This document shows positions 23,176 to 32,760 of a stretch of DNA of 64,000 bases, one piece after another (position 1 is the first letter of the stretch; each line of letters opens with the position of its first letter). The stretch is taken from positions 5,892,805-5,956,804 of the forward strand of contig NC_052132.2 of NCBI RefSeq assembly GCF_016086655.4. Direction: 5' to 3'. The notes beneath the pieces are model-generated. The model did not search any database. It was given only the letters and a program-made list of their open reading frames with translations, and was not told the origin of the DNA. A program made the position numbers and the translations under genes. The stretch is from Lepeophtheirus salmonis. Its lineage: Eukaryota; Arthropoda; Copepoda; Siphonostomatoida; Caligidae.

Positions 23176-23364
23176 GACAATATAAACATATCCTGGGTCA
23201 AACCAAACTGTAGATTAATCACTATAAATATAGTAGAATTACAAATGACTGATTTTTGTGGGTCACCTTAATATATGTATAGTATGAATAATATTAATGT
23301 ATTAAAAAAGTATTAATGAGCTTATGATATGTTTAATAAATTGTATTATTATGCTTCATTCCAG

Positions 23365-23471
23365 GATGCAGGCCTCAAGATGGTGTTCCGGACATGACGG
23401 TCATTTCGAATATCGATGAACATGGGATCAATGAGAATCTTCAAGTTAGATATGAAAACGACAATATTTAC
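23365..23471 (+). CDS. Myosin motor domain exon (start of the head)
   Basis: This 107-nt exon is bounded by CTTCATTCCAG before and TAC/GTAGGA after. After a split codon it reads CRPQDGVPDMTVISNI, then DEHGINENLQVRYENDNIY. That is the conserved opening of the myosin head (PF00063): the G-V-x-D-M block, the x-x-L-x-x-R-Y helix, and IY, which in nearly all myosins continues into (T/V)YxGxILVAVNP in the next exon. The short sequence before GVPDM and the DM form suggest an unconventional myosin (class I, III, VII, XV or XXII type), but the class cannot be decided from 36 residues. The protein would be an actin-based, ATP-driven motor. Entry phase is 1 and exit phase 0. The next exon, with the P-loop, is not recognisable downstream in this window. 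Confidence 0.85.
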
Positions 23472-23889
23472 GTAGGACACTTTTTTTTATTAATATTCTC
23501 TCTTTTACTTTGATTTCTCTTTTATATCTAACATTTGCTCTTGGGCTGAAACATAGAGTTCCCTACAAACATTTCCATTCTTCACGCTAGAATATAGTGT
23601 TTACTGTGTAGGTTATTATAATTAGGGATGTGAATATTGGCTACATTGTGGTGAATGTAAAACCACATCTGAGGAAATTTCATAAAAAAAAAAATGATAA
23701 CTTTGAGAAACGACAAATCTGTTGACAGAGATCACTGTTTATAAACTATATTTAGTAATAAAAATCGTTTGTATTTTGGGCATGTAAAAAAACAAATAAT
23801 GAAAACCTCTTTTTCTACAACATATAAGCTATCATTGATTTATTCACAACTGGATTGAACATTTGTGTGAGTTCAAGAAAGACGGAGAT

Positions 23890-24130
23890 TAACTATATGG
23901 ATTTATCATTGTAAGTAGTTGTTGGACTTACAGTAGAATTAAGGATCAACATCTGAGTAATTCTTGCCAATGTCCTTTTTTATTTCTTCTTCCACCTAAT
24001 CAGAGCTGATTGTAGCTGATCTAATGAAACGTCACGACAGCTAAGGCGCTCCCCTTCCAAACTGTCAATGTTACCAGGTTCATTTTCGCTTGTTCTTTTA
24101 ACTTACCCAAAATGCTACCAATTAGCATTT
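23890..24130 (+). repeat. Family A, copy A4
   Basis: AGTAGAATTAAGGATCAACA, GAGTAATTCTTGCCAATGTC, ATCAGAGCTGATTGTAGC, GATCTAATGAAACGTCACGA and CTTACCCAAAATGCTACC are near-consensus. Just upstream (23758-23790, AAAAATCGTTTGTATTTTGG GCATGT) lies an inverted A fragment like 19985. Confidence 0.7.
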
Positions 24131-24499
24131 TATATGAGTATTCTTTATTATTATTACTCAATTTTTTCAAATTTATAGGGATTTTCAAGTGAGACTGCTT
24201 TTTAGGAGGAGATTTTTACTCGGATCTTTGACTTAAATTTTCCAATCTTTAAATGCTCATATCTCCATTGTCAATAAATATGTTGGCTTGCAATTTTGCA
24301 CTGAGTCTATTCTTGTTAGTAAAAACCATTGGTTTATAAATGCACCATATATGTATGATAGGTTTACGTCCATGCTGACAGTAAATTCTTTAATGATTGG
24401 TACTTTTTGTATAAATGGTGTTTTATTGCCTATATTTTGTCAAATGAATTTTTTTGAATTAATATAATACGTACAGTGTGCAACAACCTCTATTAAACA

Positions 24500-24985
24500 G
24501 ACAAGGGAGCAAAGCTTAATGAGAGTATCCTTTGGGTGACTCCAGAATTCCTCCCGGATCCTGAACATCAGCTCGGATTTTGTTTTATAGGAGGATTTGT
24601 ATATGTCTCACTCAACTGCGCCCTACATAAAGAATTCCACGAGGGCGAGGTTTGGTGAGCTTGGAGGCCAAACATGTTTTCCCACAAAGTCAAAAAAAAT
24701 CTGACAACCAAGTTAAATTTTTCTTTGCAGTGTGGCTTGGAGCAGAGTCATAATCACCTCTTGACTCTTCACATAAAGGCCCTTTTCAGTTTTAAGAAGT
24801 TTGCATTCTCAACATTCTTTCAACCGCCTTGGATCGCGAAAAGGACACTGTATTTCCCACGATTGTGAAATAAATACTTCGTTGTTCGATACCGGGGTTT
24901 TTTAACCGACGCCAAACACTTCTGGCTTGCCGCCAAAACAACAGACAATCATCCTACCTACGAATATGCACCTGTTATTGGTGTT
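24500..24985 (-). pseudogene. Mariner-like transposase pseudogene
   Basis: On the - strand DYDSAPSHTAKKNLTWLSDF carries the second catalytic Asp in its D-S-A-P-S-H setting. After a one-base shift in a T-run, HVWPPSSPNLALVEFFM covers the third catalytic region (normally SPDLNPLDFFMW; both Asps are changed here, D to N and D to E). KSELMFRIREEFWSHPKDTL and IKLCSLV follow. Upstream, CLLFWRQARSVWRRLKNPG and FSRSKAV may be a rearranged N-terminal part (24850-24985). Frameshift, stops and catalytic changes show it is dead. Confidence 0.7.
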
Positions 24986-25235
24986 CAAAGTTCATTGTTA
25001 AACTACGGCTACAAGCTGCAAATGTCTTGAGTTGTGTTCTCAATTGTTGCTTAAGTCCTAATGACTTTAAAGCAAGTATGTAATTATGCAGGCCATTGAA
25101 TTCAATGATTCGGTTTTTACAAAGAAAATAACTTTATTATCAAAACCACAATGATATGTCTGTAGGTTTTTAATATATTGGTATGTGGTTTTATGTTTAT
25201 TACCATTCTTTGTACGTCTTACACTTTTTCTTATA

Positions 25236-25844
25236 ACGGGTGGTTCATTGAAATATCAACACATAATAATTCAATAATTAATTAAGTTTGAGTAATTGAA
25301 ATTAATTCATATTTCGATATATTGAGGCAAAAACAATTAGTTTAAAAAAAAAAAAAAAAAAAAAACCTGAGTTCTCTTGCGTAAGTTGAGAAATCTAGCT
25401 TTCTGGACGAATGGAGTAGCCAAAGAAGAAATTAAACCTTACAACAAGACGGTACACCGGTCCATAAGGCCAAAAAAGTGCAGGGTATCTTGTCCACAAA
25501 ATGTCCTCACTTTTGAAGCCTGCAAACAGCCCTTTCCTAAGGCCATCCTATTTTTATCTCTGGGGGAGGGTCGAGCATGAAGTCTGTGCCAAGTATCATT
25601 CATCTATGGAGACCCTGAAAAAGCCCATTACCAATATAATGACAAAGCTGGACCCGCACGAGATCTCCTTGGGCCTGTCAATGCTTCCAACGCCGTGTGG
25701 CAGAGGTTATACAGAAAGGCGGCTCTCATTATAGATAATGGAATGTGATTAAATGTAGCTTTCAAATAAAAAAGTAGTTATACCTCATTTAGTTTGTTCG
25801 TTAAAAGCCTTTCAAGCTTTTCCCAATTTATTTGGACCACCCTG
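25236..25844 (+). mobile_element. Deleted mariner-like element with GGGTGGTCC termini
   Basis: The left end ACGGGTGGTTCATTG (from 25236, after TA at 25234-25235) and right end TTTGGACCACCCTG (to 25844, before TA at 25845-25846) form TIRs of the CAGGGTGGTCC type. The interior begins with an A-run and keeps only the C-terminal third of a transposase. The same right end is present at 45140-45164 and a related left end at 49131. Length is 609 bp against about 1.2-1.3 kb for full mariners. Confidence 0.75.
25440..25735 (+). pseudogene. Mariner transposase C-terminal remnant
   Basis: At about 25440, QQDGTPVHKAKK supplies the second catalytic Asp motif (C-A-A-C-A-A-G-A-C reading QQD). The next 90 bases correspond to WPQNVLTF..., with the PxSPDLNP block degraded. 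Then VEHEVCAKYHSSMETLKKPI and TNIMTKLDPHEI follow. After a one-base shift the tail ACQCFQRRVAEVIQKGGSHY ends with R and a stop at about 25734. This is the same family as 44530-45164. Frameshifts inactivate it. Confidence 0.75.
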
Positions 25845-25849
25845 TATAG

Positions 25850-26065
25850 TGTGGGGGAACCAAATTGGAAAAATTTGCATGCTTCTCGATTTTGTTTACA
25901 AGTGTGTATTTTGTTACAGACTTCCTGTTACAGTCTCCTCCACCCTCCTTAAGATTCTTGATAGTAGCCACAAGTTTCCTGGATCAACCGGAATTATATT
26001 GAAGTATCTCCAGTTGCGAGTTGTGCGTCGAGAAAATCTGACACGTGCTGTCTCTTGGACTCCAT
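25850..26065 (-). pseudogene. Mariner transposase N-terminal fragment
   Basis: On the - strand, starting at 26065, MESKRQHVSDFLDAQLATGD is followed by shifted frames reading roughly IKNLKEGGDCNRKS and TLVNKIEKHANF. This resembles the first helix-turn-helix and linker of a mariner transposase. It abuts the right TIR of the preceding element in the opposite orientation. At least two frameshifts are present. Confidence 0.5.
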
Positions 26066-26339
26066 CTTAAACTACTTAACAGACTGATACCATGAGTTAA
26101 TGCGTGTAAATATAAACTACAAGGATACAAGTAATCAAAGGGATGTTTCTGTTTTCCTTTCCATACTATATACTGTTATTCCTGGCTATATTATTCCTAG
26201 ATATCCCAAGTGGGATTTTTGTAAGCTTAATGAAAGCTTCAAAACATTGTTCATTTTCCGTTTTTTTACTTGGAATTTCTTCTTTTGAAATCGGTTGTGT
26301 GTTAAGTGTTGGGGTGTCTTTTGATTGGATTTTATAATC

Positions 26340-27220
26340 ATGAAATCAAAAGACACTCTCAGCCTATTTGTTGTGTTGTTAGCAATACATACCATATATA
26401 ATTTGACTGTGCCTAATTTGAGAGTCTCATAAATTATCATTACTTTATATATATATATATACGGTTTTAAATGTCTTCGTGTATTAAGTTTCTTTTTATT
26501 AAAAACATGGAAATAGATAAGAATCAAGTGAATCTTCAAGAACCACATGCTTCATTTAAGAATCATCGTATTTTTTCAACCTATTTCCTGGTTTACTTAC
26601 TCCAATGATTATTTTTGATTGTGTTCACAAGTCTTGAATTCACGTATTAAATTATGCATTTCTATCAGTATATTATGTGGAATTTAAGTCAACAACATTA
26701 TCGGATATATGCACATAATTGTTGTATAATCCAAGCATATAGGTATGACGCATTGATAATATCAGAAACCAGTACATTTTTACTTAATTCTAAAATCATA
26801 GGCTTTATATCTAATTATATTTCAACTTGAACATAGTGTTGTGTAGGTCCTCAAAAAAGGTAAAATCGATCCCTTGTGACGTCATTTAGAGTATTTGTTC
26901 CTTTGTGTAATTATTCATTTATTTAATAGAATAAATTATATAACTAAAAATGAAAATAAAATATATTTGTAATATTTTGCATTAAAATGAAAACAGGGAT
27001 ATTTTTTTGCAGAATTAAAATGCTTTTAATGCAATCATCATATATCTTATTTGGTTGTTGAATAAACCATCGACGATTTTTAGTAGACATTGAAGGAACG
27101 ACAGTTGTAAGGACCGTTTGGACCGATTTTAAGACTCCATTCGACAGATTAAAGGAGGACCGACACAATAATTCTTGACAGTGTCTGAAGATCACTAATT
27201 TATAACTAGTTTTTTGTTTT
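26340..27220. other. A/T-rich non-coding stretch
   Basis: It contains a (TA)n run at 26446-26461 and a TGACGTCA-like site at 26877. A fragment of repeat E lies at about 27110-27135 (AAGGACCGTTTGGACCG). No gene is supported. Confidence 0.35.
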
Positions 27221-27224
27221 CTGT

Positions 27225-27330
27225 AAAAATTTGGTTTTTTGAAGGTTTTACAAGTATTTGGTTTCGGTCTGGTAATTTTAGATTGGTCTAAAATTGTTAT
27301 ATTTTTGACTGCTTTGGTCCAAACTCAGTA
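27225..27330 (-). repeat. Family D, partial inverted copy
   Basis: TTGGTTTCGGTCTGGTAATTT and GATTGGTCTAAAATTG resemble the inverted right end of family D (GGTTCGGTCTGAAAATC ... GACCGGTCT) seen at 50370. Confidence 0.35.
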
Positions 27331-28480
27331 AAATTGGTTGTAAAATTTTTATACAATGAAAAAATAATAAAAAAAACCAGTTGAATTTCGTTCCACGTCT
27401 TCAAATCGCTGTTAGGATCGAAATAACGCTTCAAAATTGATCTAGAAAAGAGTAAAAAAATCAATCTTTAGACTGATTTGAAACACTCGTTCGATTCTTT
27501 TCCATGGATTTATCCCAACTTTGAAGCAAAGAAATCACATCAACGTTCCTTCGAAAAAAGACCCTAAATCAGTTACCAATTCTTTGTAACTATAGAATTA
27601 TATAATAAAATAATTTTTGGGGATTGTTCACAACTTAAAATGAGCTAATTCAACCAATCAACGTTCAATAAACTGTATAGGGGAAAAAAAGTAAAAACTT
27701 CGACAATTTTTGTTTTTAGTGAGGTAAAAAGAAAGAAAAAATATATCAAAAAAATTGAAAATAAATCAATATTACAAAAAAATTAGACCATTTAGCAGCA
27801 AATACTCTTTTGTAAATAAAAGACCCTCAAATGAACATATTTGATAATGAAGAAAAAAATAATATATATTTGAAAAAAGTGAGGCGTTATTTCTTTCCAA
27901 ACCCAACCATTTAAAAATATGATTTTTTGACCTTTTGAATTGTATTTTTTGCGAATGGGATAATCCCACATTAAGTATTTGAAATCAACAATATATATTT
28001 GCAGAAAATAATTTTACGTTCATGTTGATTACTAATTTTTCTCAACCTTATAAGTCAGCTCAAACCTAAACAAGAGTAAATATACTTAATAACTAAGATT
28101 TGATACGAGAAAAAAAACTTATAACAAATTCGTGATCGACGCATAGTATAGGGCATTAATATTATATATGGAACTAGAAATATTTTTGTTGTTGACATGT
28201 GGAATTGATTTGTAAATTATTGTTCCTTAAAATCTTTCAGAGTCTTTTTTGGCATTGAAGCGTGTCCTTCATATGTACATAAATACATGCATAGTTGTGT
28301 TGTTGTTTTTTTGAAGAAAATAGACCCATAATTTAGATGCTTGCAAAAACCTTCAGTTTTTTTTAAACATATGTTATTTATGACAAAGTATGATGATAAC
28401 TTTTTTATTTTTATGGTGGTATTTTTACATAATTCCTTATAACTTAAAAAGTACGAGTCAAACAAAACATTTTCTCTTGT
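27331..28480. other. A/T-rich non-coding stretch
   Basis: No gene or shared repeat was recognised. Confidence 0.35.
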
Positions 28481-28489
28481 TTCAATTAG

Positions 28490-28760
28490 AAATATGACGG
28501 ATCTTCGATCCGGATTCAAATTACACGAGTATGCTATAAGTAAACTTGTATTATCTGAAAGGATCAGAGACCTGAATCGTCTTCAGGTACTCGATCTTAA
28601 AAAAGATCTTATATTAAAAAACTTATAGTATTGCTTTATAAAGATAAGTCAGATCTTGGATCCGGATCCGAAGTACTCGAATACGTTATATAATCTTCAG
28701 ACTAAGTTTGATCGGAACCCGTAACTTTTGTCATAATCTTAGTGACTACAAACAAACGGA
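28490..28760. repeat. Internally repetitive GGATCCGGATC segment
   Basis: GATCCGGATTCAAATTACACGAG (28508) and GATCCGGATCCGAAGTACTCGA (28658) repeat in the same orientation with AATACG/GTATGC following. Several GATCTT/AAGATC words lie between. The right edge (ACAAACAAACGGAGTAACCTCC at 28748) matches the end motif of the 42.8-43.3 kb repeat, so this may be a relative. Confidence 0.4.
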
Positions 28761-30055
28761 GTAACCTCCACATTTGGAATCTTGGACGTTCGTAAATTTA
28801 CGGCGCAGTTACAGATCTTGGCAGTATGTATTTCCTTTTATGAACCGTGTAAAGACTGTGGGGAAATATATAACTGGATCATCCACGGATTCGCTAAGTG
28901 TCTCCGTCTGGAAATACTTAGACTATGTGTATCTCTAAATATGAAGGGTAATTAAATACAAAGTCAAGTTATCTATCGGCCATTATTCCTCTTGGATTAT
29001 CTGTGAGAAGGAATTTGCCTCCTAAAACCAAGGCATATACTGCCAAAAAAACTCAATTTGAGAGAGCGGATCAGAGTACAAACTTAAGAGGAATTTCAAT
29101 ATATGTCACAACCAGATACTTTTTATTATCACTTTTAACATTTTCTTAGTATTTGTGTTCATTTTTGCAATATTTTTGATAATCTTTTTCATTTTTGCTT
29201 CCAACATTATTAAGTGAACACGTAAAACTTTAATCTAATTTTTGAAATTGAGACCTAACAAAAAAGAACGGAAGAATTGGTTGGTCTATCTCCAGAGGTC
29301 TAATTTTAAACTAAAATGTTTATATATATTGTTCTAATCCTCCAGGTATTTTATTTAATTATTAATTGTAGTAAAATGTAATAGTTAATAATAATAAAAA
29401 AAACTGAGGGAAAAATATAACCTCCGTTAAACTTCATTGTGGAGGCAATAGTTATAACATTGGGCTATCCATTATTTCGGCATCAGTAATCAGTAAAAAT
29501 GTAGTGTTTTTAGATCCCATTTTATTGAGATCCAAACTTTGCGTAAAATGTTCATAAAATTCAAGAAATGTATAGTCTAATTTTGGTTTCGGATCTGGGT
29601 CCGTCCTATTTTTAGTTTCAATTCCTCACCTCTTTATTTTTTTTATTATTGCTATCTGATTAAAAAAATATATTTTTAAACCATTTAATAACCAGTTAGA
29701 GAATATGTACTTTGTGTATTTAACTACAAATAATCATCCACAATTTTCTATTTGATGGAGTGGATGCCAATGAATGTACATAGATTACATGTAGTCATGA
29801 CATTCCTGCCTTTGTGAACGCTTGTTATCACATTAAAATTGAGAAGATATATACGTAATATATATTTATCTACTTAAGGAAGAGGTTATTTCGAAATAGA
29901 TTGAAATCAGGGAATGGGGAAGTGTTGGGAGATGGATATAAGAAATTTTTTATTTCTTAGTATCTTTTTTTTATTATTATTTGAAGTTCACAACACTTAA
30001 AACCTAAAATACAAACAGTAAAATAATAAAATAAAGGAACCTAAAAAACATAAAA
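28761..30055. other. A/T-rich non-coding stretch
   Basis: One fragment (AACCTCCGTTAAACTTCATT G...GGAGGCAA, 29419-29450) matches the end of the 42.8-43.3 kb repeat (ACCTCCATTTAACTTCGTAGG). Otherwise nothing is recognised. Confidence 0.35.
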
Positions 30056-30065
30056 TGTAAAGTAA

Positions 30066-30118
30066 AATTTTTATCTTACAATATTTTTATTTTATAAAAA
30101 TATTGTAAGATAAAAATT
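30066..30118. repeat. Perfect 25-bp stem hairpin with 3-base loop
   Basis: Arms 30066-30090 and 30094-30118 (ATTTTTATCTTACAATATTT... against its exact complement) pair over 25 bases without a mismatch around TTT. This is too perfect for an ancient sequence and too short a loop for a typical miRNA precursor. It is probably a recent palindromic insertion or a replication-generated inverted repeat. Confidence 0.85.
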
Positions 30119-30239
30119 GTAGGTTAAATCATCAAGTGTTAGATCTATGACCTTACTATTGCTAGAATTTTCAATTTGATGTATCGTACCGACTGCTAGG
30201 CAAGAAATAAAGATTTTGACTAAACACGCAACTACTCAT

Positions 30240-30460
30240 ACACTATGACGTCAGTATTAAAAAGCATGGTGGAAGTTTAACATCCAGTGGGTGACGCGTT
30301 GTGGTATAACCTTGTATTTCTATTAACCTTCCATAATGACCATGGTATTTGAATGGATCAAAATGAAATGATAGTTTTAATGTATAGTTGGTAGTTAGAC
30401 CTACCATTGTTGTAATTAGATAATGCATTTGAAAACGCAAAAATTGCAACTTGTACAATT
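30240..30460 (-). repeat. Family D-related segment, inverted
   Basis: The complement of 30250-30290 reads AACTTCCACCATGCTTTTTA ATACTGACGTCATAGTG. This matches 54414-54450 (GACTTCCACCACGCTTTTTA ATAGTGACG) and 56913-56940. Overlapping - strand ORFs of 71 and 110 codons here are not recognisable proteins. Confidence 0.5.
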
Positions 30461-30889
30461 TTCTTATACAAATTGCAACTTGTACACAATTTATATCTAT
30501 GGAGAGAGAGAGAGCTGTTTTGGTGTTGAAGTTGTATGACTACTCTTTTACAAACTTTGTTGAGCAAAGAAACATGCTCTTTGGAATTGAGAGTTTTAAT
30601 AAGGCCAGCGTGTGGTCTACATTCCTTTAATACATCTATGTATTTTATTATCCTTCCTTCAAAAAATAAAAATGGTTGAGCACGTTCCACAGGGAAAATT
30701 TTATGTTATTTTTCTTCTACTACTAAATAACCGCTTATTACTATAATTTAAATCCTCACTTCTAATAACCTCCCTCATTCATATTTCATTAACCTCTTTC
30801 CTTATCTTTTTGTAGAATAAATATTTCCAGTAATTTGAACGAATTCCAGTGCTTTAGATTAATGTTTTTCATAACTGTCCTAATTTACT

Positions 30890-31235
30890 TGAGAGTAGTC
30901 TTCTGTAGATCCTTATACCAGACTGAAGATTACAGTCCCGTCCAGTTTAGTTCTGTATAACAGTTCTAAAACTTATAAAGTTCGGTCCTTCATGACTTCA
31001 ATCAATATTTCTTCTTCTTTTTTAAATCAGTTTTAGTACTGACGGTCCTAAGGAATGATAGAATCTGTCTTCAGACTGTACTGGAACGAATAAATAAGGA
31101 CTTACTGTTTTAACTAGTTCTAGTTATGCCAGTCCGAAGGACCGATGGTCTTAAGGACCATTCCTAAGGACTGATAGGACCGGTCCTAACACTGGACAGG
31201 ACAGAGTAAATAAGGACTGATCCAATACTACTTCA
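30890..31235 (+). repeat. Dispersed repeat E, longest copy
   Basis: It is packed with AAGGACCGATGGTC, AAGGACTGATAGGACCGGTC and AAATAAGGACTGATCCAA, matching 12930-12990 (AAATAAGGACTGATGCAAC). The many self-complementary words could fold into a long hairpin. Non-coding. Confidence 0.55.
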
Positions 31236-31728
31236 GAGGGAGTTATAATCCTTAAAAATATTGTTTTGACAATTATTATCAATCTGTAATTAACTGATTT
31301 GATTATGGGTTGAATTTTTATGTAAATAATTTTTTATACACTGTTGTTAACGTATTCAACCTTATCGTACTTTATGCAATTAGTCTGAAACAAAAAAAAA
31401 ATATGATTTTGTAAATTGGTTTTAATATCTGTAAAGATATGGTTAATTATATTCAAAATTTATATTATTCAAATTCTGTGTAAAGAATGGCTGTCGATAT
31501 AAAATTGTTAAAAATAAAGGGGAATCCAATGATAATACGATAATACAACTGAGTCACATATCTTAACGAACTGGGTTTGCATGAATTGGGTTTAACCTGA
31601 CCCAAAAAAACAAAACAATTTGTGTGTGCTGGAAGGTCAGACAAGATAGAATTCGGTCTACAAAAAAAGGGTATTGATTTGCTCCCACGTCGTGTTTTTT
31701 TATTTTATTTTAGATAAGGAATTTGAGG

Positions 31729-31763
31729 AATAAAATGATGTTTTTGTAAAACATCATTTTATT
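31729..31763. repeat. 16-bp-arm hairpin beside a short direct repeat
   Basis: AATAAAATGATGTTTT (31729-31744), loop TGT, then AAAACATCATTTTATT (31748-31763) are exact complements. The flanks repeat directly (TTTTATTTTAGATAAGGAATTT and TTTTATTTTTAGAAAAGGAAATTT). Confidence 0.7.
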
Positions 31764-32253
31764 TTTAGAAAAGGAAATTTCAGTCATTGATTTCAATTTT
31801 GCGATACAATGATTGTCTTAGAAAAAAATCACTTAAAGATTAAAAAAAACTCGGTTTCGGATCGAGTTTCAACATTATTAAGTGTATATTTTTGAACAGC
31901 TTATCTTCATAGTTGAGTGGTCAATGCGAAAGACAATAATGGTTGCAGTTGTGTAAGTTTGTATGTGTTTAATATTCATTGTTACTGAAGGAAAGTAAAG
32001 AAATAAGAAAAAAAAACGAAATCTGTATTTTTTTTTCATGTGTTATGCGAGTCCCAGACGATATAATTCTCTCCATGCAGTATTTTATATAATTTCTTTT
32101 GCTTATATTAATTATGTACATAATGTTGGTGCATGATTGTCTAGGCCTTAAGGGGATATAATGGGATGAATCCCTTACTATGAAACTGATGTAATTTTGA
32201 GTAATTAAATACATTTTTGTCTAAAAGTGTGACACTTCAACACATCATATATA

Positions 32254-32760
32254 CAGTGTAGTGTAGGTAATAAGTATTTGATCCCTTGCCGATGATGTAC
32301 GTTTTCCCACTGACAAAGAAAAAAGCGGTCTATTATTTTCATGGTAGGCTTATTTTAACAGTGGGAGGCAGAATATGAAGAAACAAAAAAGTGTTTGAAG
32401 GAAGAAATATGCTGAGTATAACCCCAAGAACACACTCCCCGCCGTCCAGTATGAGGGTGGACACATTATTTATTGGTTTTTTTTCTCTGCTAAGGGGAAA
32501 GGATGGGCAACTTCACTACATTGAAGAGGGATGTACGGTTCATGTACCAGGGGAACTCTTAGGGAAAACTTCATTCCCTCAGGAAAAAAGTGCGCTGTGC
32601 ATGGGTCTTCTAGCACGACAATGCCCCAAAACCTAAGGCCAACACAACAAAGGAGTAGTTCAAGAAGGAACACACCAAGGTCTTGGACAGGGCTGCCAGT
32701 AAACTTTTCAACAAAACCCTAGACTATTTAAACCCCAAGATTTTAAAATAAAAACACCCT
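32254..32760 (+). mobile_element. Tc1-like element relic with fish-type 5' TIR
   Basis: Starting after TA at 32252-32253, the left end reads CAGTGTAGTGTAGGTAATAA GTATTTGATCCC, TTTTCCCACTGACAAAGAAA, CATGGTAGGCTTATTTTAAC and AGTGGGAGGCAGAATA. This long TIR type is, from memory, widespread in teleost Tc1 elements. Sequence for the N-terminal half of the transposase is missing. The right TIR was not found, so the copy is truncated near 32760. Confidence 0.75.
32400..32749 (+). pseudogene. Tc1 transposase catalytic-core remnant
   Basis: Frames patched by eye give KYAEYNPKNTLPAVQYEGGH, then SAKGKGW.TSLHYIEEG (the GGGSIMVWGCFSAKGxG block), and then HDNAPKPKANTTKE, the Tc1 second-Asp motif (normally HDNDPKHTAKATKEW). 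Further on only KEHTKVLD survives before truncation, and no WPSQSPDLNPIENLW block remains. At least two frameshifts and a stop in place of the Trp after KE are present. The H-D-N-x-P-K-H motif and the TIR type place it with the vertebrate-like DD34E Tc1 branch, distinct from the mariner relics. Confidence 0.75.

Larger units (their letters stand above)
10385..23364 (+). other. Putative 13-kb first intron of the myosin gene
   Basis: The interval runs from donor GTATGT (10385) to acceptor CTTCATTCCAG (ends 23364). It holds a satellite (10.9-12.0 kb), a MITE at 12.4 kb, a mariner relic (13.7 kb), a split duplication (16-17.4 kb), family A copies and a transposase relic at 20.9 kb. No convincing exon was found inside. 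Intron identity depends on the 10354 exon being real. Confidence 0.4.

Noticed and set aside
26143..26337. Open + frame with hydrophobic segments (FPYYILLFLAILFLDIPSGI), like a membrane protein exon
   Set aside because: T-rich DNA readily yields hydrophobic ORFs. There is no splice site or homology I can name, and the frame overlaps a - strand ORF of 120 codons.
26186..26548. 120-codon - strand ORF
   Set aside because: Low-complexity Lys/Asn/Ile composition from A/T-rich DNA and a (TA)n run; no domain.
30358..30690. 110-codon - strand ORF
   Set aside because: No recognisable domain. Part of it lies in a family D-related repeat and a GAGAGA run.
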